A stretch of 64,000 nt of DNA from the NCBI GenBank assembly GCA_031761875.1, contig CP134492.1, forward strand, positions 992,001 through 1,056,000. The letters are read 5' to 3'. The notes beneath the pieces were generated by a model, which saw nothing but the letters and a program-made list of their open reading frames with translations, had not been told where the DNA came from and searched no databases. The translations under genes and the position numbers were made by a program. Below are positions 35,733 to 45,165 of the stretch, one piece after another; positions within the stretch are counted from its first letter, which is position 1; the number at the start of each line of letters is the position of its first letter. This DNA is from Bacillaceae bacterium IKA-2. Lineage in GTDB: Bacteria > Bacillota > Bacilli > Bacillales > Anaerobacillaceae.

Positions 35733-36318
35733 GTGAGTGGTGCAGTATTCTAGTCAGTTCTCCATTCTGGAAGGCGGGCCTAAAAATCCGCTAAAGGGCA
35801 CATCGATGAAGTTCCTAGTTTTGGCTTGAGGCGCCCAGCCTTGGGTCGTTGCTGGGAGTAAAGGAAGCAGGGCGATCCACAATGGCATGTGGGCGTTGAC
35901 CCTTCTTCCGCGGAGGCCTTAATCTGAGCAACCTTATGGGAATTAGTACGTTCTAGATTAAGGTATGAACCTGTATAGCAAGTTTCCCCTTGCTTGCAGC
36001 GTAGCTTGCCTTGAGTGGAGTAGAGGGGATTATGGGTACCAAATTGTATACACTGTATCATGATTATTTATCCTATGAAATCTGCTCTGCAAAAGAGGAT
36101 AGAGAATGGTTAAGGACTGTCGAGGAAAACTCCTAGACTGTTTGTAAGACATTTAAAGAGGATTATAGTGCGTGCTAAGTGGTAATCTAGTCTAGCGTTT
36201 GGTGACAGCGTTAAGGTGGAATTAAAGGGAAACCGCCAATGTGGCGACATGTCGGTATCTGCTTGGGAAAACCTACTGGACCTAAGACGCAGTTTTTACT
36301 TTTTAAATGGCCACTCAC
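35733..36318 (+). ncRNA. ole: OLE RNA (ornate, large, extremophilic)
   Basis: A ~586-nt stretch without plausible codons lies between ispA and oapA/dxs, exactly the known OLE position in Bacillus halodurans-type genomes. GTGAGTGG (35733-35740) pairs with CCACTCAC (36311-36318) as a closing stem. GC-rich, structured segments fill it (for example around 35830-35900 and 35905-35960, where CCTTAATCT faces AGATTAAGG). OLE RNA forms a membrane-bound ribonucleoprotein with OapA and others and is linked to tolerance of cold, short-chain alcohols and Mg2+. The identification rests on locus, size, partner gene and structure; a covariance-model search was not possible. Exact ends are estimated. Confidence 0.85.
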
Positions 36319-36435
36319 AAAAACATAAAAAGTAAAATGGAGTAGTAAATTGGGCTAGCTTTGATGTTGTTCAATGATAACTTTACATTTCAAATATTAC
36401 ATTCTACATTTAAGATAGGTGTGTTTTTATCCTTT

Positions 36436-37050
36436 ATGAATAAAATTAGAGCTTCAGTAAGTTGGACCTTAGCAATTGCCGTTATCACTCTCGTGCTAGC
36501 GGCTATTTTTTCAATTGTATCAACGTTTATTTTAAGTGGTGTATCATGGGGAGTAGGCATGATAATTGTGCTAGTTATTGTACTAGTAGGTATCTTTTTT
36601 GATACAATAGGGGTAGCTGCTACTGCTGCTGTGGAAACTCCATTTCATGCGATGGCTGCCGAACGAGTGCCTGGAGGTAAGGAAGCCGTTCTAATTACTA
36701 GGAATGCAGACCGTTTTGCAAACTTCTGTAATGATGTGATTGGTGATATCGCTGGAATTATCAGTGGAACTGCTACTGCTTTTGTTGTGCTCCAACTAGT
36801 TCAACAAATCGGTCAAGGTGATAATCCGGCTTACCAATTTTGGATTTCGGTAATCTTTACGAGTATGATTGCCAGCCTTACTGTAGGTGGAAAATCATTA
36901 GGAAAAACAATCGCTTTGCAATATGCTACTCCAATTATTTTTCAAGTGGGTAGATTATTTTATTTAATAGAGATAAAATTAAAAATAAATATTTTAAAAA
37001 ATGGAAACAGTCGTAATAAGAAGAAAAAAAAGAAAGCCATTAGAAGGTGA
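36436..37050 (+). CDS. oapA: OLE-associated membrane protein OapA
   Basis: OapA anchors OLE RNA to the membrane. The 204-aa protein has an N-terminal membrane helix pair (SWTLAIAVITLVLAAIFSIVS; GVGMIIVLVIVLVGIFFDTIG), then EVTPFHAMAAERVPGGKEA-like ETPFHAMAAERVPGG, two more helices (AGIISGTATAFVVLQLV; WISVIFTSMIASLTVGG) and a strongly basic tail (NGNSRNKKKKKKAIRR), suited to RNA contact. The fold resembles the DUF21/CNNM transporter domain. The frame opens at 36361; the ATG at 36436 (MNKIRASVSW) is preferred because the preceding 25 residues look non-coding, but the ribosome-binding site is weak. It lies between OLE RNA and dxs. Confidence 0.85.
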   Translation: MNKIRASVSWTLAIAVITLVLAAIFSIVSTFILSGVSWGVGMIIVLVIVLVGIFFDTIGVAATAAVETPFHAMAAERVPGGKEAVLITRNADRFANFCNDVIGDIAGIISGTATAFVVLQLVQQIGQGDNPAYQFWISVIFTSMIASLTVGGKSLGKTIALQYATPIIFQVGRLFYLIEIKLKINILKNGNSRNKKKKKKAIRR

Positions 37051-37059
37051 GGGTTTTTC

Positions 37060-38949
37060 TTGGATTTAACAACAATAAATGATCCGGAATTTCTAAAAAA
37101 ATATGATGTTGAGCAATTAGAAGCATTAGCTAAAGATGTTCGAAGTTTTCTTGTCGAAAATCTTTCTGTTACAGGAGGCCATTTAGGACCTAATTTAGGT
37201 GTTGTTGAGCTAACGCTTGCACTTCATAAGGAGTTTAACAGTCCAACGGATAAAATTATTTGGGATGTAGGTCACCAAGCCTATGTTCATAAGATATTAA
37301 CTGGAAGGGCTAATCGCTTTGACGGACTTCGTCAGTTTAAAGGTTTGTGTGGTTTTCCTAAACGCTCTGAAAGTGAGCATGATGTATGGGAGACAGGACA
37401 CAGTTCTACTTCATTATCAGCAGGAATGGGAATGGCTGTTGCTAGAGATATAAGAGGAACCGATGAAAATATCATTGCTGTTATTGGCGATGGTGCCTTA
37501 ACAGGAGGCATGGCATTAGAAGCATTAAATCATATCGGTCATGAACAAAAGGATTTAATTGTTATTTTAAATGATAATGAGATGTCTATTTCCCCAAATG
37601 TAGGTGCACTGCATAAGGTTTTGGGAAGGCTTCGTACCGCTGGGAAATATCATAAGGCAAAGGATGAACTAGAACAATTACTAAAGAAAATCCCCGCTTT
37701 TGGTGGGAAAATTGCGGCTACTGCTGAAAGACTTAAAGATAGCTTAAAATATATGCTTGTTCCAGGAATGTTTTTTGAAGAAATGGGCTTTACTTATTTA
37801 GGACCTGTTGACGGTCATAATCTTGATGATCTTCTTGATAATATAAAATATGCAAAAAAAACAAAGGGTCCAGTTATCGTACATGTCATTACAAAAAAAG
37901 GTAAAGGTTATGCGCCAGCTGAAAATGATGCACTAGGTACATGGCACGGATTAGGTCCGTACAAAATTGAATCTGGGGAAGTTGTCAAAAAGCCAGGACC
38001 TCCAAGTTATAGTGCGGTTTTTGCTAATACGCTAGTAAAAATAGCTAAACAAGATGATAAAGTTGTTGCGATAACGGCTGCAATGCCAGGTGGTACTCGT
38101 TTAGATATTTTTGCTAAAGAATTTCCTGAGCGTATGTTTGATGTAGGTATTGCTGAACAACATGCGACAACAATGGCAGGAGGTTTGGCAACACAAGGAC
38201 TAAAGCCAGTGTTTGCCGTTTACTCAACATTTTTACAACGTGCTTATGATCAAGTTGTTCATGATATTTGTCGTCAAAACTTAAATGTTTTTTTTGCTAT
38301 TGATCGGGCCGGACTTGTTGGTGCCGATGGCGAAACACATCAAGGCGTATTTGATATTGCTTTTTTACGACATATTCCAAATATGACAATTTTGGCTGCC
38401 AAAGATGAAAATGAATTGCAACATATGGTTTATACAGCAGTTGAATATAGTGATGGTCCGATTGCGGTCCGTTACCCGCGCGGCAACGGTTATGGAATTA
38501 AAATGGATATAGAGTTGAAGAAACTTCCAATTGGGAAGTGGGATGTTCTTAGAGAGGGTTCTGATCTTGCTATTCTAACATTTGGTACGACAATTCCTCT
38601 CGCCGAAGAAGCTGCGGTAAGCTTGGCTGAAGAAGGTATATCAGTTAAGGTTATCAATGCTAGGTCAATAAAGCCTCTGGACGAAGACATACTTATCGAG
38701 CTAGCTAACAAAAATTATCCGATTCTAACGATTGAAGAAGCTGCTCTCCAAGGTGGATTCGGAAGTGCTGTTTTAGAATTTTATAATCAACAATCGCTTC
38801 ATAAAGTCATCATCGAAAGAATTGGTATTCCAGACCAATTCATCGAACACGGGAACGTTTCTGAATTAATGGGAGAGATCGGTATAACTACACAAGATGT
38901 AATAAAACGGATTCACAAAATCATCCCTAGAAAACAGCAGAGGGCTTAA
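37060..38949 (+). CDS. dxs: 1-deoxy-D-xylulose-5-phosphate synthase
   Basis: Dxs joins pyruvate and glyceraldehyde 3-phosphate in the first step of the MEP isoprenoid pathway, upstream of IspA. The 629-aa thiamine diphosphate enzyme has [21 protein letters not shown], the ThDP motif [18 protein letters not shown]...[11 protein letters not shown], the pyrimidine-binding [17 protein letters not shown] and [29 protein letters not shown]-type block. The start is TTG 37060 behind AGGTGAGGG. yqxC follows one base after the stop. Confidence 0.96.
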   Translation: MDLTTINDPEFLKKYDVEQLEALAKDVRSFLVENLSVTGGHLGPNLGVVELTLALHKEFNSPTDKIIWDVGHQAYVHKILTGRANRFDGLRQFKGLCGFPKRSESEHDVWETGHSSTSLSAGMGMAVARDIRGTDENIIAVIGDGALTGGMALEALNHIGHEQKDLIVILNDNEMSISPNVGALHKVLGRLRTAGKYHKAKDELEQLLKKIPAFGGKIAATAERLKDSLKYMLVPGMFFEEMGFTYLGPVDGHNLDDLLDNIKYAKKTKGPVIVHVITKKGKGYAPAENDALGTWHGLGPYKIESGEVVKKPGPPSYSAVFANTLVKIAKQDDKVVAITAAMPGGTRLDIFAKEFPERMFDVGIAEQHATTMAGGLATQGLKPVFAVYSTFLQRAYDQVVHDICRQNLNVFFAIDRAGLVGADGETHQGVFDIAFLRHIPNMTILAAKDENELQHMVYTAVEYSDGPIAVRYPRGNGYGIKMDIELKKLPIGKWDVLREGSDLAILTFGTTIPLAEEAAVSLAEEGISVKVINARSIKPLDEDILIELANKNYPILTIEEAALQGGFGSAVLEFYNQQSLHKVIIERIGIPDQFIEHGNVSELMGEIGITTQDVIKRIHKIIPRKQQRA

Positions 38950-38950
38950 A

Positions 38951-39772
38951 ATGGCAAAAAAGGAAAGAATTGATGTTCTCTTAGTTGATCGGGGACTAAT
39001 TGAAACGAGAGAAAAAGCAAAAAGATCTGTGATGGCAGGACTTGTTTTTTGCAACAATGAAAGAGTAGATAAGCCTGGGACTAAATTAGCTATAGATGCT
39101 GTTTTGCAAGTGAAAGGAGACGTCCTTCCATATGTTAGTAGGGGTGGACTAAAACTTGAAAAAGCGATTGCAGTATTCTGTTTTGATTTAAAAGATAAAA
39201 TAGTCTTAGATGTCGGCTCTTCAACAGGTGGTTTTACAGATTGTGCCTTGCAAAACGGAGCTAAGCTTGTATACGCCGTTGATGTTGGTTATAACCAACT
39301 AGCATGGAAATTAAGGCAGGACGAGCGCGTGGTCGTGATGGAGAGAACGAACTTCCGTTATGTGACAAAAGATTTATTTACACACGGCACAGCTAATTTT
39401 GCGACGATTGATGTATCATTTATCTCGCTTAGAATAATTTTGTCGGCATTAGTTAATGTTTTAGAAAAAGATAGTCACGTCTCTGCTTTAGTAAAACCAC
39501 AATTTGAAGCAGGTCGTGATCAAGTTGGCAAAAAAGGAATTGTTCGTGATGATCGAATTCATAAGCAAGTGTTAATGAATATTACTGAATTTGCAGTAGG
39601 CATCGGATTTGATGTATTAGGACTCTCATATTCACCAATTAAAGGTGGCGAAGGTAATATCGAATTTTTATTACACCTTTATTGGGATGGACATTCGACG
39701 CCAGGGAAAAATGAAGTTATTTCTATTGATAGCATTGTAACCGCTGCTCACGAGAATTTAAAAAAATTATAA
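38951..39772 (+). CDS. yqxC: TlyA-family rRNA (cytidine-2'-O)-methyltransferase
   Basis: This is a 273-aa protein of the TlyA/hemolysin A family. An N-terminal S4 RNA-binding domain (RIDVLLVDRGLIETREKAKRSVMAGLV) is followed by a SAM-binding FtsJ-like domain (VLDVGSSTGGFTDCALQNGA, ATIDVSFISL, LVKPQFEAGRDQVGKKG). Family members methylate 16S and/or 23S rRNA; the exact target here is inferred. It is coupled to dxs and stands upstream of ahrC, as in B. subtilis. Confidence 0.92.
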   Translation: MAKKERIDVLLVDRGLIETREKAKRSVMAGLVFCNNERVDKPGTKLAIDAVLQVKGDVLPYVSRGGLKLEKAIAVFCFDLKDKIVLDVGSSTGGFTDCALQNGAKLVYAVDVGYNQLAWKLRQDERVVVMERTNFRYVTKDLFTHGTANFATIDVSFISLRIILSALVNVLEKDSHVSALVKPQFEAGRDQVGKKGIVRDDRIHKQVLMNITEFAVGIGFDVLGLSYSPIKGGEGNIEFLLHLYWDGHSTPGKNEVISIDSIVTAAHENLKKL

Positions 39773-39913
39773 GGAAAAGAGGGAGTTGCTTTCTATAAGA
39801 GGAGGTAACTTCTTTTCTGTCTATTAAATTTACGTGAGGACAATAAATTATGTCGACTTTATGCAAATAATTGGTTGTATAATGTATAAAAATAAAGTAA
39901 TATACAGTTAATA

Positions 39914-40030
39914 GAATGAATTTGATAATGCAGATTTTACGCTACTTGGAAAATACATCTAGTTGAATAAAATATTTTTAACTAGATGTATTTTGATGTG
40001 GCTAGTTTATTAGTATTATAAAATCCATTC
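39914..40030. repeat. Palindromic repeat family A, copy 4
   Basis: GAATGAATTTGATAATGCAG at the left and TAGTATTATAAAATCCATTC at the right; inner palindrome ACATCTAGTTGAA.../...TAACTAGATGT. It occupies most of the 39773-40089 gap, where nothing else is recognised. Confidence 0.85.
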
Positions 40031-40089
40031 AATGGTCATTAGGTTTAATTGAGACGCCCTTGTTTTACACTTAATTGGAGGAGATATAA

Positions 40090-40539
40090 ATGAATAAAGG
40101 TCAGCGTCATATAAAAATCCGTGAAATTATTGTGAATCGAGAGATAGAAACTCAAGATGAGCTAGTAGAAAATTTAAAAAAGGCTGGTTTTAATGTTACT
40201 CAAGCGACAATTTCAAGAGATATTAAAGAACTACATTTAGTAAAAGTTCCAATGCAGGATGGCAGGTATAAATACAGTTTACCTGCTGATCAACGCTTCA
40301 ATCCACTACAAAAATTAAAACGTTCCCTTATGGATAGTTTTGTTAGTATTGACAAAGCAAATAATTTGATTGTTATGAAAACATTACCAGGAAATGCAAA
40401 TGCAGTCGGCGCTTTAATTGATAATTTAGATTGGAAAGAAATAATTGGAACAATATGTGGCGATGATACAATATTGATTATTTGTCGATTAACGGAAGAT
40501 TCTCCTGTAATTTGTGAGCGTTTTTTAGATATGTTGTAG
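40090..40539 (+). CDS. ahrC: Arginine repressor
   Basis: AhrC/ArgR represses arginine synthesis and activates catabolism when bound to arginine. The 149-aa protein has the winged-helix domain ([50 protein letters not shown]) and the C-terminal hexamerisation domain with the arginine-binding [14 protein letters not shown]. Length is typical. GGAGGAGA precedes the ATG. Family A repeats flank both sides. Confidence 0.96.
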   Translation: MNKGQRHIKIREIIVNREIETQDELVENLKKAGFNVTQATISRDIKELHLVKVPMQDGRYKYSLPADQRFNPLQKLKRSLMDSFVSIDKANNLIVMKTLPGNANAVGALIDNLDWKEIIGTICGDDTILIICRLTEDSPVICERFLDML

Positions 40540-40548
40540 ATAGTAAAG

Positions 40549-40658
40549 ATTTTGATAATCTTGATTCAACACCCTAAACACCACTAAGTAACTTAAATCA
40601 TTAACAAGTTACTTAGTGTAGCTTGATGTAGCTAATTTATTGTAATTATCCAATTCAT
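40549..40658. repeat. Palindromic repeat family A, copy 5 (diverged)
   Basis: TTTTGATAATC at the left, GCTTGATGTAGCTAATTTAT and GTAATTAT at the right; the inner stem is ACTAAGTAACTT/AAGTTACTTAGT. It lies between ahrC and recN. Confidence 0.7.
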
Positions 40659-40691
40659 ATAAGCAAAAAGATTTTAAGGAAGTGATTGAAA

Positions 40692-42437
40692 GTGTTAATT
40701 GAGCTATCCATTAAAAATTTTGCGATAATTGAAAATTTAACTGTTCCTTTTGAAAAAGGCTTAACTGTCCTGACCGGAGAAACCGGTGCTGGTAAATCGA
40801 TGATCATCGATGCGGTTAGTTTACTGATCGGAGGCAGAGGTTCAGCAGAGTTTGTGCGGCATGGCGAAAAGCGTGCTGAACTTCAAGGTTTGTTTTCTAT
40901 CGAAGATTCTTGTCATCCTATTTATGAAAAAGCGCTTCAATTAGGTATTGAAATTAATGAGGACAAAATGGTTGTTTTCCACCGAGACATAACCGCGCTG
41001 GGAAAAAGCATTTGCCGAGTAAATGGGAAATTGGTAACATTAGGGATTTTACGTGAATTAGGACAAACATTAGTTGATATACACGGGCAGCATGAACACC
41101 AGCATTTATTACAACAAGAACGCCACTTAACACTTCTTGATCAATTTGCAGAAGAAAAAATTGGTGCAGTTCTTCTTGAGTATAAATTAGTTTACAAAAA
41201 TTTTGTAGCTATCAACCAACAAGTAAAACAATTTTCAGAGAACGAACAAGTACTTGCACAACGCCTTGACCTGCTTCAATATCAGCTAAATGAAATTGAA
41301 AAAGCAAATTTAATCCCAAATGAAGATATTGATTTAACAGATGAAAAAACAAAGCTCGCAAACGGAGAAAAACTTTATAAAACTGTTCATGGTAGTTATC
41401 AAGCCCTTTATGGAGAGGGAAAAGGTCTTGAGTGGTTAATGGACGCACTGAACAACGTTGAAGAAGCGGAGACTTTTGATAAACAGTTAACACCCTTAAT
41501 GGAAACAGTGAGTAACTGCTATTATTTATTAGAAGAAACAACATCCTCTCTAAGAGATTATTATGAAAAAATTGAATTTGATCCTAATCGACTAAACATG
41601 ATTGAATCAAGATTAGATGAAATAGCGCAACTTAAACGTAAATATGGTAATAGTGTTACAAATATATTAGAATACTGTGCAAAAATCGAAGAGGAAATTG
41701 ATTCGTTGTTAAATCGAGAAGAAAAAATTGGCAATCTTGTCAAGGAATTAGAAAATGTTAGTGAAGATTTGTATGTCGAAGCGAAGAATTTAACCAAAAT
41801 GAGGAAAAAAGCAGCAAAATTATTGTCAGAAGAAATTCATGCTCATTTGAAAGATCTGTATATGGAAAAAACGAAATTTCATATTAAAATAAGTGACAGA
41901 CCAGCGTCTAATAGCAACTCGATTGTCGATGGCAAAAATGTTCATTTCCAAGAAGAAGGAATAGATAAAGTTGAATTTTTGTTATCGACAAATCCTGGCG
42001 AACCATTAAAGCCGTTAATAAAAATTGCTTCTGGTGGTGAAATATCTAGGATTATGCTTGCTTTGAAGTCTAACTTTTCAAATGGTCATGGAGTCAGTTC
42101 ACTTATTTTTGATGAAGTGGATACAGGAGTTAGTGGCCGTGTAGCTCAAGCAATTGCTGAAAAAATATATGATGTTTCTACAAAATCTCAAGTATTATGT
42201 ATTACTCATTTACCTCAAGTTGCAGCAATGGCCAATACTCATCTTTTTATATCGAAACAGCAGTCGGAAAAGAAAACGGCGACGAATGTTACTGCTTTAA
42301 CAAAAGACGAGCGAGTTGAAGAAGTAGCTAGGATGCTTTCAGGTGTCGAGATAACAGATTTAACAAGAGAACATGCAAAGGAACTATTGAGTCAAGCTGA
42401 CAAAATAAAAATAAAGTATGAAAAGCTAACCAATTAA
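40692..42437 (+). CDS. recN: DNA repair protein RecN
   Basis: RecN is an SMC-like ATPase that gathers at double-strand breaks. The 581-aa protein has Walker A LTGETGAGKSMIIDA, a long coiled coil (about 150-380), signature KIASGGEISRIMLALKS and Walker B LIFDEVDTGVSGRVAQAI, followed by CITHLPQVAAMA. The frame opens at TTG 40686, but AAGGAAGTGA favours GTG 40692 (MLIELSIKNFAIIENL), matching the family. A terminator follows. Confidence 0.96.
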   Translation: MLIELSIKNFAIIENLTVPFEKGLTVLTGETGAGKSMIIDAVSLLIGGRGSAEFVRHGEKRAELQGLFSIEDSCHPIYEKALQLGIEINEDKMVVFHRDITALGKSICRVNGKLVTLGILRELGQTLVDIHGQHEHQHLLQQERHLTLLDQFAEEKIGAVLLEYKLVYKNFVAINQQVKQFSENEQVLAQRLDLLQYQLNEIEKANLIPNEDIDLTDEKTKLANGEKLYKTVHGSYQALYGEGKGLEWLMDALNNVEEAETFDKQLTPLMETVSNCYYLLEETTSSLRDYYEKIEFDPNRLNMIESRLDEIAQLKRKYGNSVTNILEYCAKIEEEIDSLLNREEKIGNLVKELENVSEDLYVEAKNLTKMRKKAAKLLSEEIHAHLKDLYMEKTKFHIKISDRPASNSNSIVDGKNVHFQEEGIDKVEFLLSTNPGEPLKPLIKIASGGEISRIMLALKSNFSNGHGVSSLIFDEVDTGVSGRVAQAIAEKIYDVSTKSQVLCITHLPQVAAMANTHLFISKQQSEKKTATNVTALTKDERVEEVARMLSGVEITDLTREHAKELLSQADKIKIKYEKLTN

Positions 42438-42452
42438 GGTTAGCTTTTTTAT
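42420..42452 (+). terminator. recN terminator
   Basis: AAAAGCTAACC pairs with GGTTAGCTTTT, then TTT; overlaps the last recN codons. Confidence 0.85.
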
Positions 42453-42535
42453 GCTTTCGTAGTTATAAATACACTCATGTGAGGCAACATTAATAGTACA
42501 GCCAAGCATGGAGGTGTAGGTTAGGAGCGAGGAGA

Positions 42536-43822
42536 GTGAAGATTATTAATATAGAAATCAGAAAAATTCTAGGTGTGCTTCTCCTTGTTTTGATTATAAG
42601 CATCGGTTTTTTAAAACCAGTTCAGGATTACATCAGTATCCCAAAGGAGTTGGTATTAATTGAAGGCCAACAAAAACAAGTCACAAAAGCTTTTCCAGTA
42701 TTTAAAATGTCCTCTAATAATGAAACTGTTTCAGTAGATGGAGATCATTTTACATTGAAAGCGGAAGGGCAAGGGAATGCTAATGTTACACTAACGGTGG
42801 GAAATACCCCAGTAAAGGAAGTTAATGTTCGGGTTCTGAAAGACATTAAAGTCGTACCGGGGGGACAATCAATTGGTGTAAAATTAAACACTGTCGGAGT
42901 ATTAGTCGTTGGACACCATTTAGTCGAGAGTGATGAAGGAGAAAAATCGCCAGGAGAAAAAGCAGAAATAAAAATTGGCGATATTATTACAAAAATTAAT
43001 GGGAAAAAAATTGAGAACATGAGTCAAGTTGCTCCCATAGTTCAAGACTCAGGGGAACAAAAGCAGCACTTGAATTTAGAAATTCTTCGCGATAATGAAT
43101 TATTACAAAAGCAGCTAATGCCGATTAAAGCAAAAGGAGAAAGCTCCTATCGTCTAGGTTTATATATTCGTGATTCTGCTGCTGGTGTTGGGACTTTAAC
43201 ATTTTATCACCCGCTTTCAAAAAAATATGGTGCCTTAGGTCATGTAATCTCGGACATGGATACACAAAAACCAATTGTTGTGAATGATGGCCAAATTGTA
43301 AGTTCCTTAATAACATCTATTGAAAAAGGAAGTAATGGTGATCCGGGTGAAAAGCTTGCAAGATTTACAAATGACAAAAAAGTGTTAGGAACAATTACGA
43401 AAAATAGCCCTTTCGGTATTTTTGGCAAGTTAAATAATTCAATCGAAAATAATATCATGGACAGAGCATTGCCAATCACTTTATCTCACCAAGTTAAAGA
43501 AGGGCCAGCAAAAATCTTAACAGTGGTAGAAGGTGAAGATGTGAAAGAATATGATATTGAAATTGTCTCTTCCGTTCCACAAAAGTTTCCTGCAACAAAA
43601 GGGATGGTAATTAAAGTAACCGATCTAGAGCTATTAGAAAAAACAGGTGGGATCATTCAAGGTATGAGTGGAAGTCCGATTATTCAAGATGGCAAGGTTA
43701 TTGGCGCTGTTACGCATGTGTTTGTCAATGATGCAACTAGTGGCTACGCCTGTCATATTGAATGGATGCTCGAAGAGGCAGGCATTGATATCTATAGTAA
43801 GGAAAAGGCAAAGGCGAGTTAA
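42536..43822 (+). CDS. spoIVB: SpoIVB serine peptidase
   Basis: SpoIVB is secreted from the forespore and cleaves SpoIVFA, which triggers pro-sigma-K processing. The 428-aa S55-family protease has an N-terminal membrane/signal helix ([16 protein letters not shown]), a PDZ domain (about 115-190: [32 protein letters not shown]) and a protease domain with the catalytic His in [20 protein letters not shown] and the nucleophile serine in [18 protein letters not shown] (SPI serine at residue 380). GTG 42536 follows GGAG. It stands before spo0A as in B. subtilis. Confidence 0.95.
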   Translation: MKIINIEIRKILGVLLLVLIISIGFLKPVQDYISIPKELVLIEGQQKQVTKAFPVFKMSSNNETVSVDGDHFTLKAEGQGNANVTLTVGNTPVKEVNVRVLKDIKVVPGGQSIGVKLNTVGVLVVGHHLVESDEGEKSPGEKAEIKIGDIITKINGKKIENMSQVAPIVQDSGEQKQHLNLEILRDNELLQKQLMPIKAKGESSYRLGLYIRDSAAGVGTLTFYHPLSKKYGALGHVISDMDTQKPIVVNDGQIVSSLITSIEKGSNGDPGEKLARFTNDKKVLGTITKNSPFGIFGKLNNSIENNIMDRALPITLSHQVKEGPAKILTVVEGEDVKEYDIEIVSSVPQKFPATKGMVIKVTDLELLEKTGGIIQGMSGSPIIQDGKVIGAVTHVFVNDATSGYACHIEWMLEEAGIDIYSKEKAKAS

Positions 43823-43842
43823 ATCTCAGCCTTGCCTTTTTT
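43805..43842 (+). terminator. spoIVB terminator
   Basis: AAGGCAAAGGCGAG faces CTCAGCCTTGCCTT with one bulge, followed by TTTTTT. Confidence 0.75.
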
Positions 43843-43873
43843 TTAGGTTAAAAAAGTATAAAATTTTCTTGTC

Positions 43874-43905
43874 TGTCTAGCTTCAGGCGCCATCGCTTTT
43901 CTTAT
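43874..43905. repeat. Fragment of repeat family C
   Basis: GTCTAGCTTCAGGCGCC followed by ATCGCTTTTC matches the core of the 120-bp units, with the middle missing. Confidence 0.5.
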
Positions 43906-43960
43906 ATAAATAGTCATATTCAATTAATTTAATGTTATCATTATACTTAGTGATTAAAGA

Positions 43961-44105
43961 TTTTTCGACAAAGGAAACATTAGTTTGTTGTCAAATATCG
44001 AATAGGGTCGAATGGAAGAGTAAAACGGTGATTTCATTAAAAAAACAAAGATTTTTTATATTTTTTCAAAAAAATAAAAGGAATTATCAACTGCTTGTCG
44101 AATTT
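43961..44105 (+). promoter_or_regulatory. spo0A control region: sigma-H promoter and 0A boxes
   Basis: A full sigma-H match is present: AAAGGAATT (44077-44085), 11 nt, GTCGAATTT (44097-44105), agreeing with RNAGGAWWW-N11-RNNGAATWW. Spo0A-box sequences (TGTCRAA) occur at 43964-43970 (minus strand), 43989-43995, 44006-44012 (one mismatch) and 44096-44102, the last overlapping the sigma-H -10. This is the expected autoregulated sporulation switch promoter. Confidence 0.8.
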
Positions 44106-44154
44106 GTTGTTTGTATAGGAAAGAAGAATTATTAATGTTAGGGAGGAACAATTT

Positions 44155-44949
44155 ATGCAGAAAATTAAAGTTTGTATTGCAGATGATAATCGAGAATTAG
44201 TAGGTTTGCTTCAAGAGTATATTTCGAGCCAGGAGGATATGGAAGTAGTAGGAACTGCATATAACGGTCAAGAATGTTTTACGCTGGTACAAGAAGTGGA
44301 GCCAGATGTCCTTATTTTAGATATTATCATGCCACATCTTGACGGACTCGCGGTGTTAGAGAAGTTAAACAAACATGGATTAGCCAAAAAAACAAGTATT
44401 ATTATGTTAACAGCGTTTGGGCAAGAAGATGTTACGAAGAAAGCAGTTGATCTAGGAGCTTCATACTATATTTTAAAGCCATTTGATATGGATACATTAA
44501 TTAGTAAAGTTAGGGAAGTCAGCGGTAAGGTAGAGCCTATTATCCAACATAGGTATACAAGTTCGATGCAAATCACAAAAAAAGAGCCAAAACAATTTAA
44601 TTTAAATGCAAGCATTACAAGCATTATTCATGAAATAGGTGTTCCTGCACATATTAAAGGCTATATGTATCTTCGTGAAGCGATTACGATGGTTTATAAT
44701 AATATTGAACTATTGGGTTCGATCACAAAAGTACTTTATCCTGATATTGGGAAGAAGTTTAATACGACATCAAGCCGAGTAGAACGGGCGATTAGGCATG
44801 CGATTGAAGTAGCTTGGAGTCGGGGGAATATTGAATCGATTTCGGAGTTGTTTGGCTATACCGTAAGCCATACAAAAGCAAAACCGACTAATAGTGAGTT
44901 CATTGCGATGGTCGCTGATAAGTTAAGAATTGAAAATAAAGTTAGTTAA
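44155..44949 (+). CDS. spo0A: Sporulation transcription factor Spo0A
   Basis: Spo0A is the response regulator that starts sporulation. The 264-aa protein has a receiver domain with Asp10/Asp11, phosphorylation site Asp56 in [13 protein letters not shown] and Lys in [12 protein letters not shown], a linker, and the Spo0A DNA-binding domain ([26 protein letters not shown]...[21 protein letters not shown]). GGGAGGAAC precedes the ATG. It has its own sigma-H promoter with 0A boxes and a terminator. Confidence 0.98.
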   Translation: MQKIKVCIADDNRELVGLLQEYISSQEDMEVVGTAYNGQECFTLVQEVEPDVLILDIIMPHLDGLAVLEKLNKHGLAKKTSIIMLTAFGQEDVTKKAVDLGASYYILKPFDMDTLISKVREVSGKVEPIIQHRYTSSMQITKKEPKQFNLNASITSIIHEIGVPAHIKGYMYLREAITMVYNNIELLGSITKVLYPDIGKKFNTTSSRVERAIRHAIEVAWSRGNIESISELFGYTVSHTKAKPTNSEFIAMVADKLRIENKVS

Positions 44950-45040
44950 CTGGGTTACAAGAGCAGAAAATTAGAGTGGGTAATAGCGACGATAGCTATG
45001 GTTAACAGAATTTATGAAGAATCTCTGAATGGTGAAAAGA

Positions 45041-45066
45041 GTGCAGCAGTAATGTTGTGCTTTTTT
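45041..45066 (+). terminator. spo0A terminator
   Basis: GTGCAGCA pairs with TGTTGTGC (with G.T pairs) around GTAA, followed by TTTTTT. Confidence 0.65.
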
Positions 45067-45165
45067 GTTGTCTTTAATTAATGTTGATAGAGGATGAAAA
45101 TTAAGGGAATGACTCATACTAAATATGGGAATTCCAAATTTATCATCAAAATGGAGTGGCGTGTC

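Noticed and set aside
35780-36061. Minus-strand 93-aa ORF inside OLE RNA
   Set aside because: It lies in the structured RNA on the opposite strand; composition is not protein-like.
43932-44135. 67-aa ORF upstream of spo0A
   Set aside because: It covers the sigma-H promoter and 0A boxes, has no ribosome-binding site and poor codon use.
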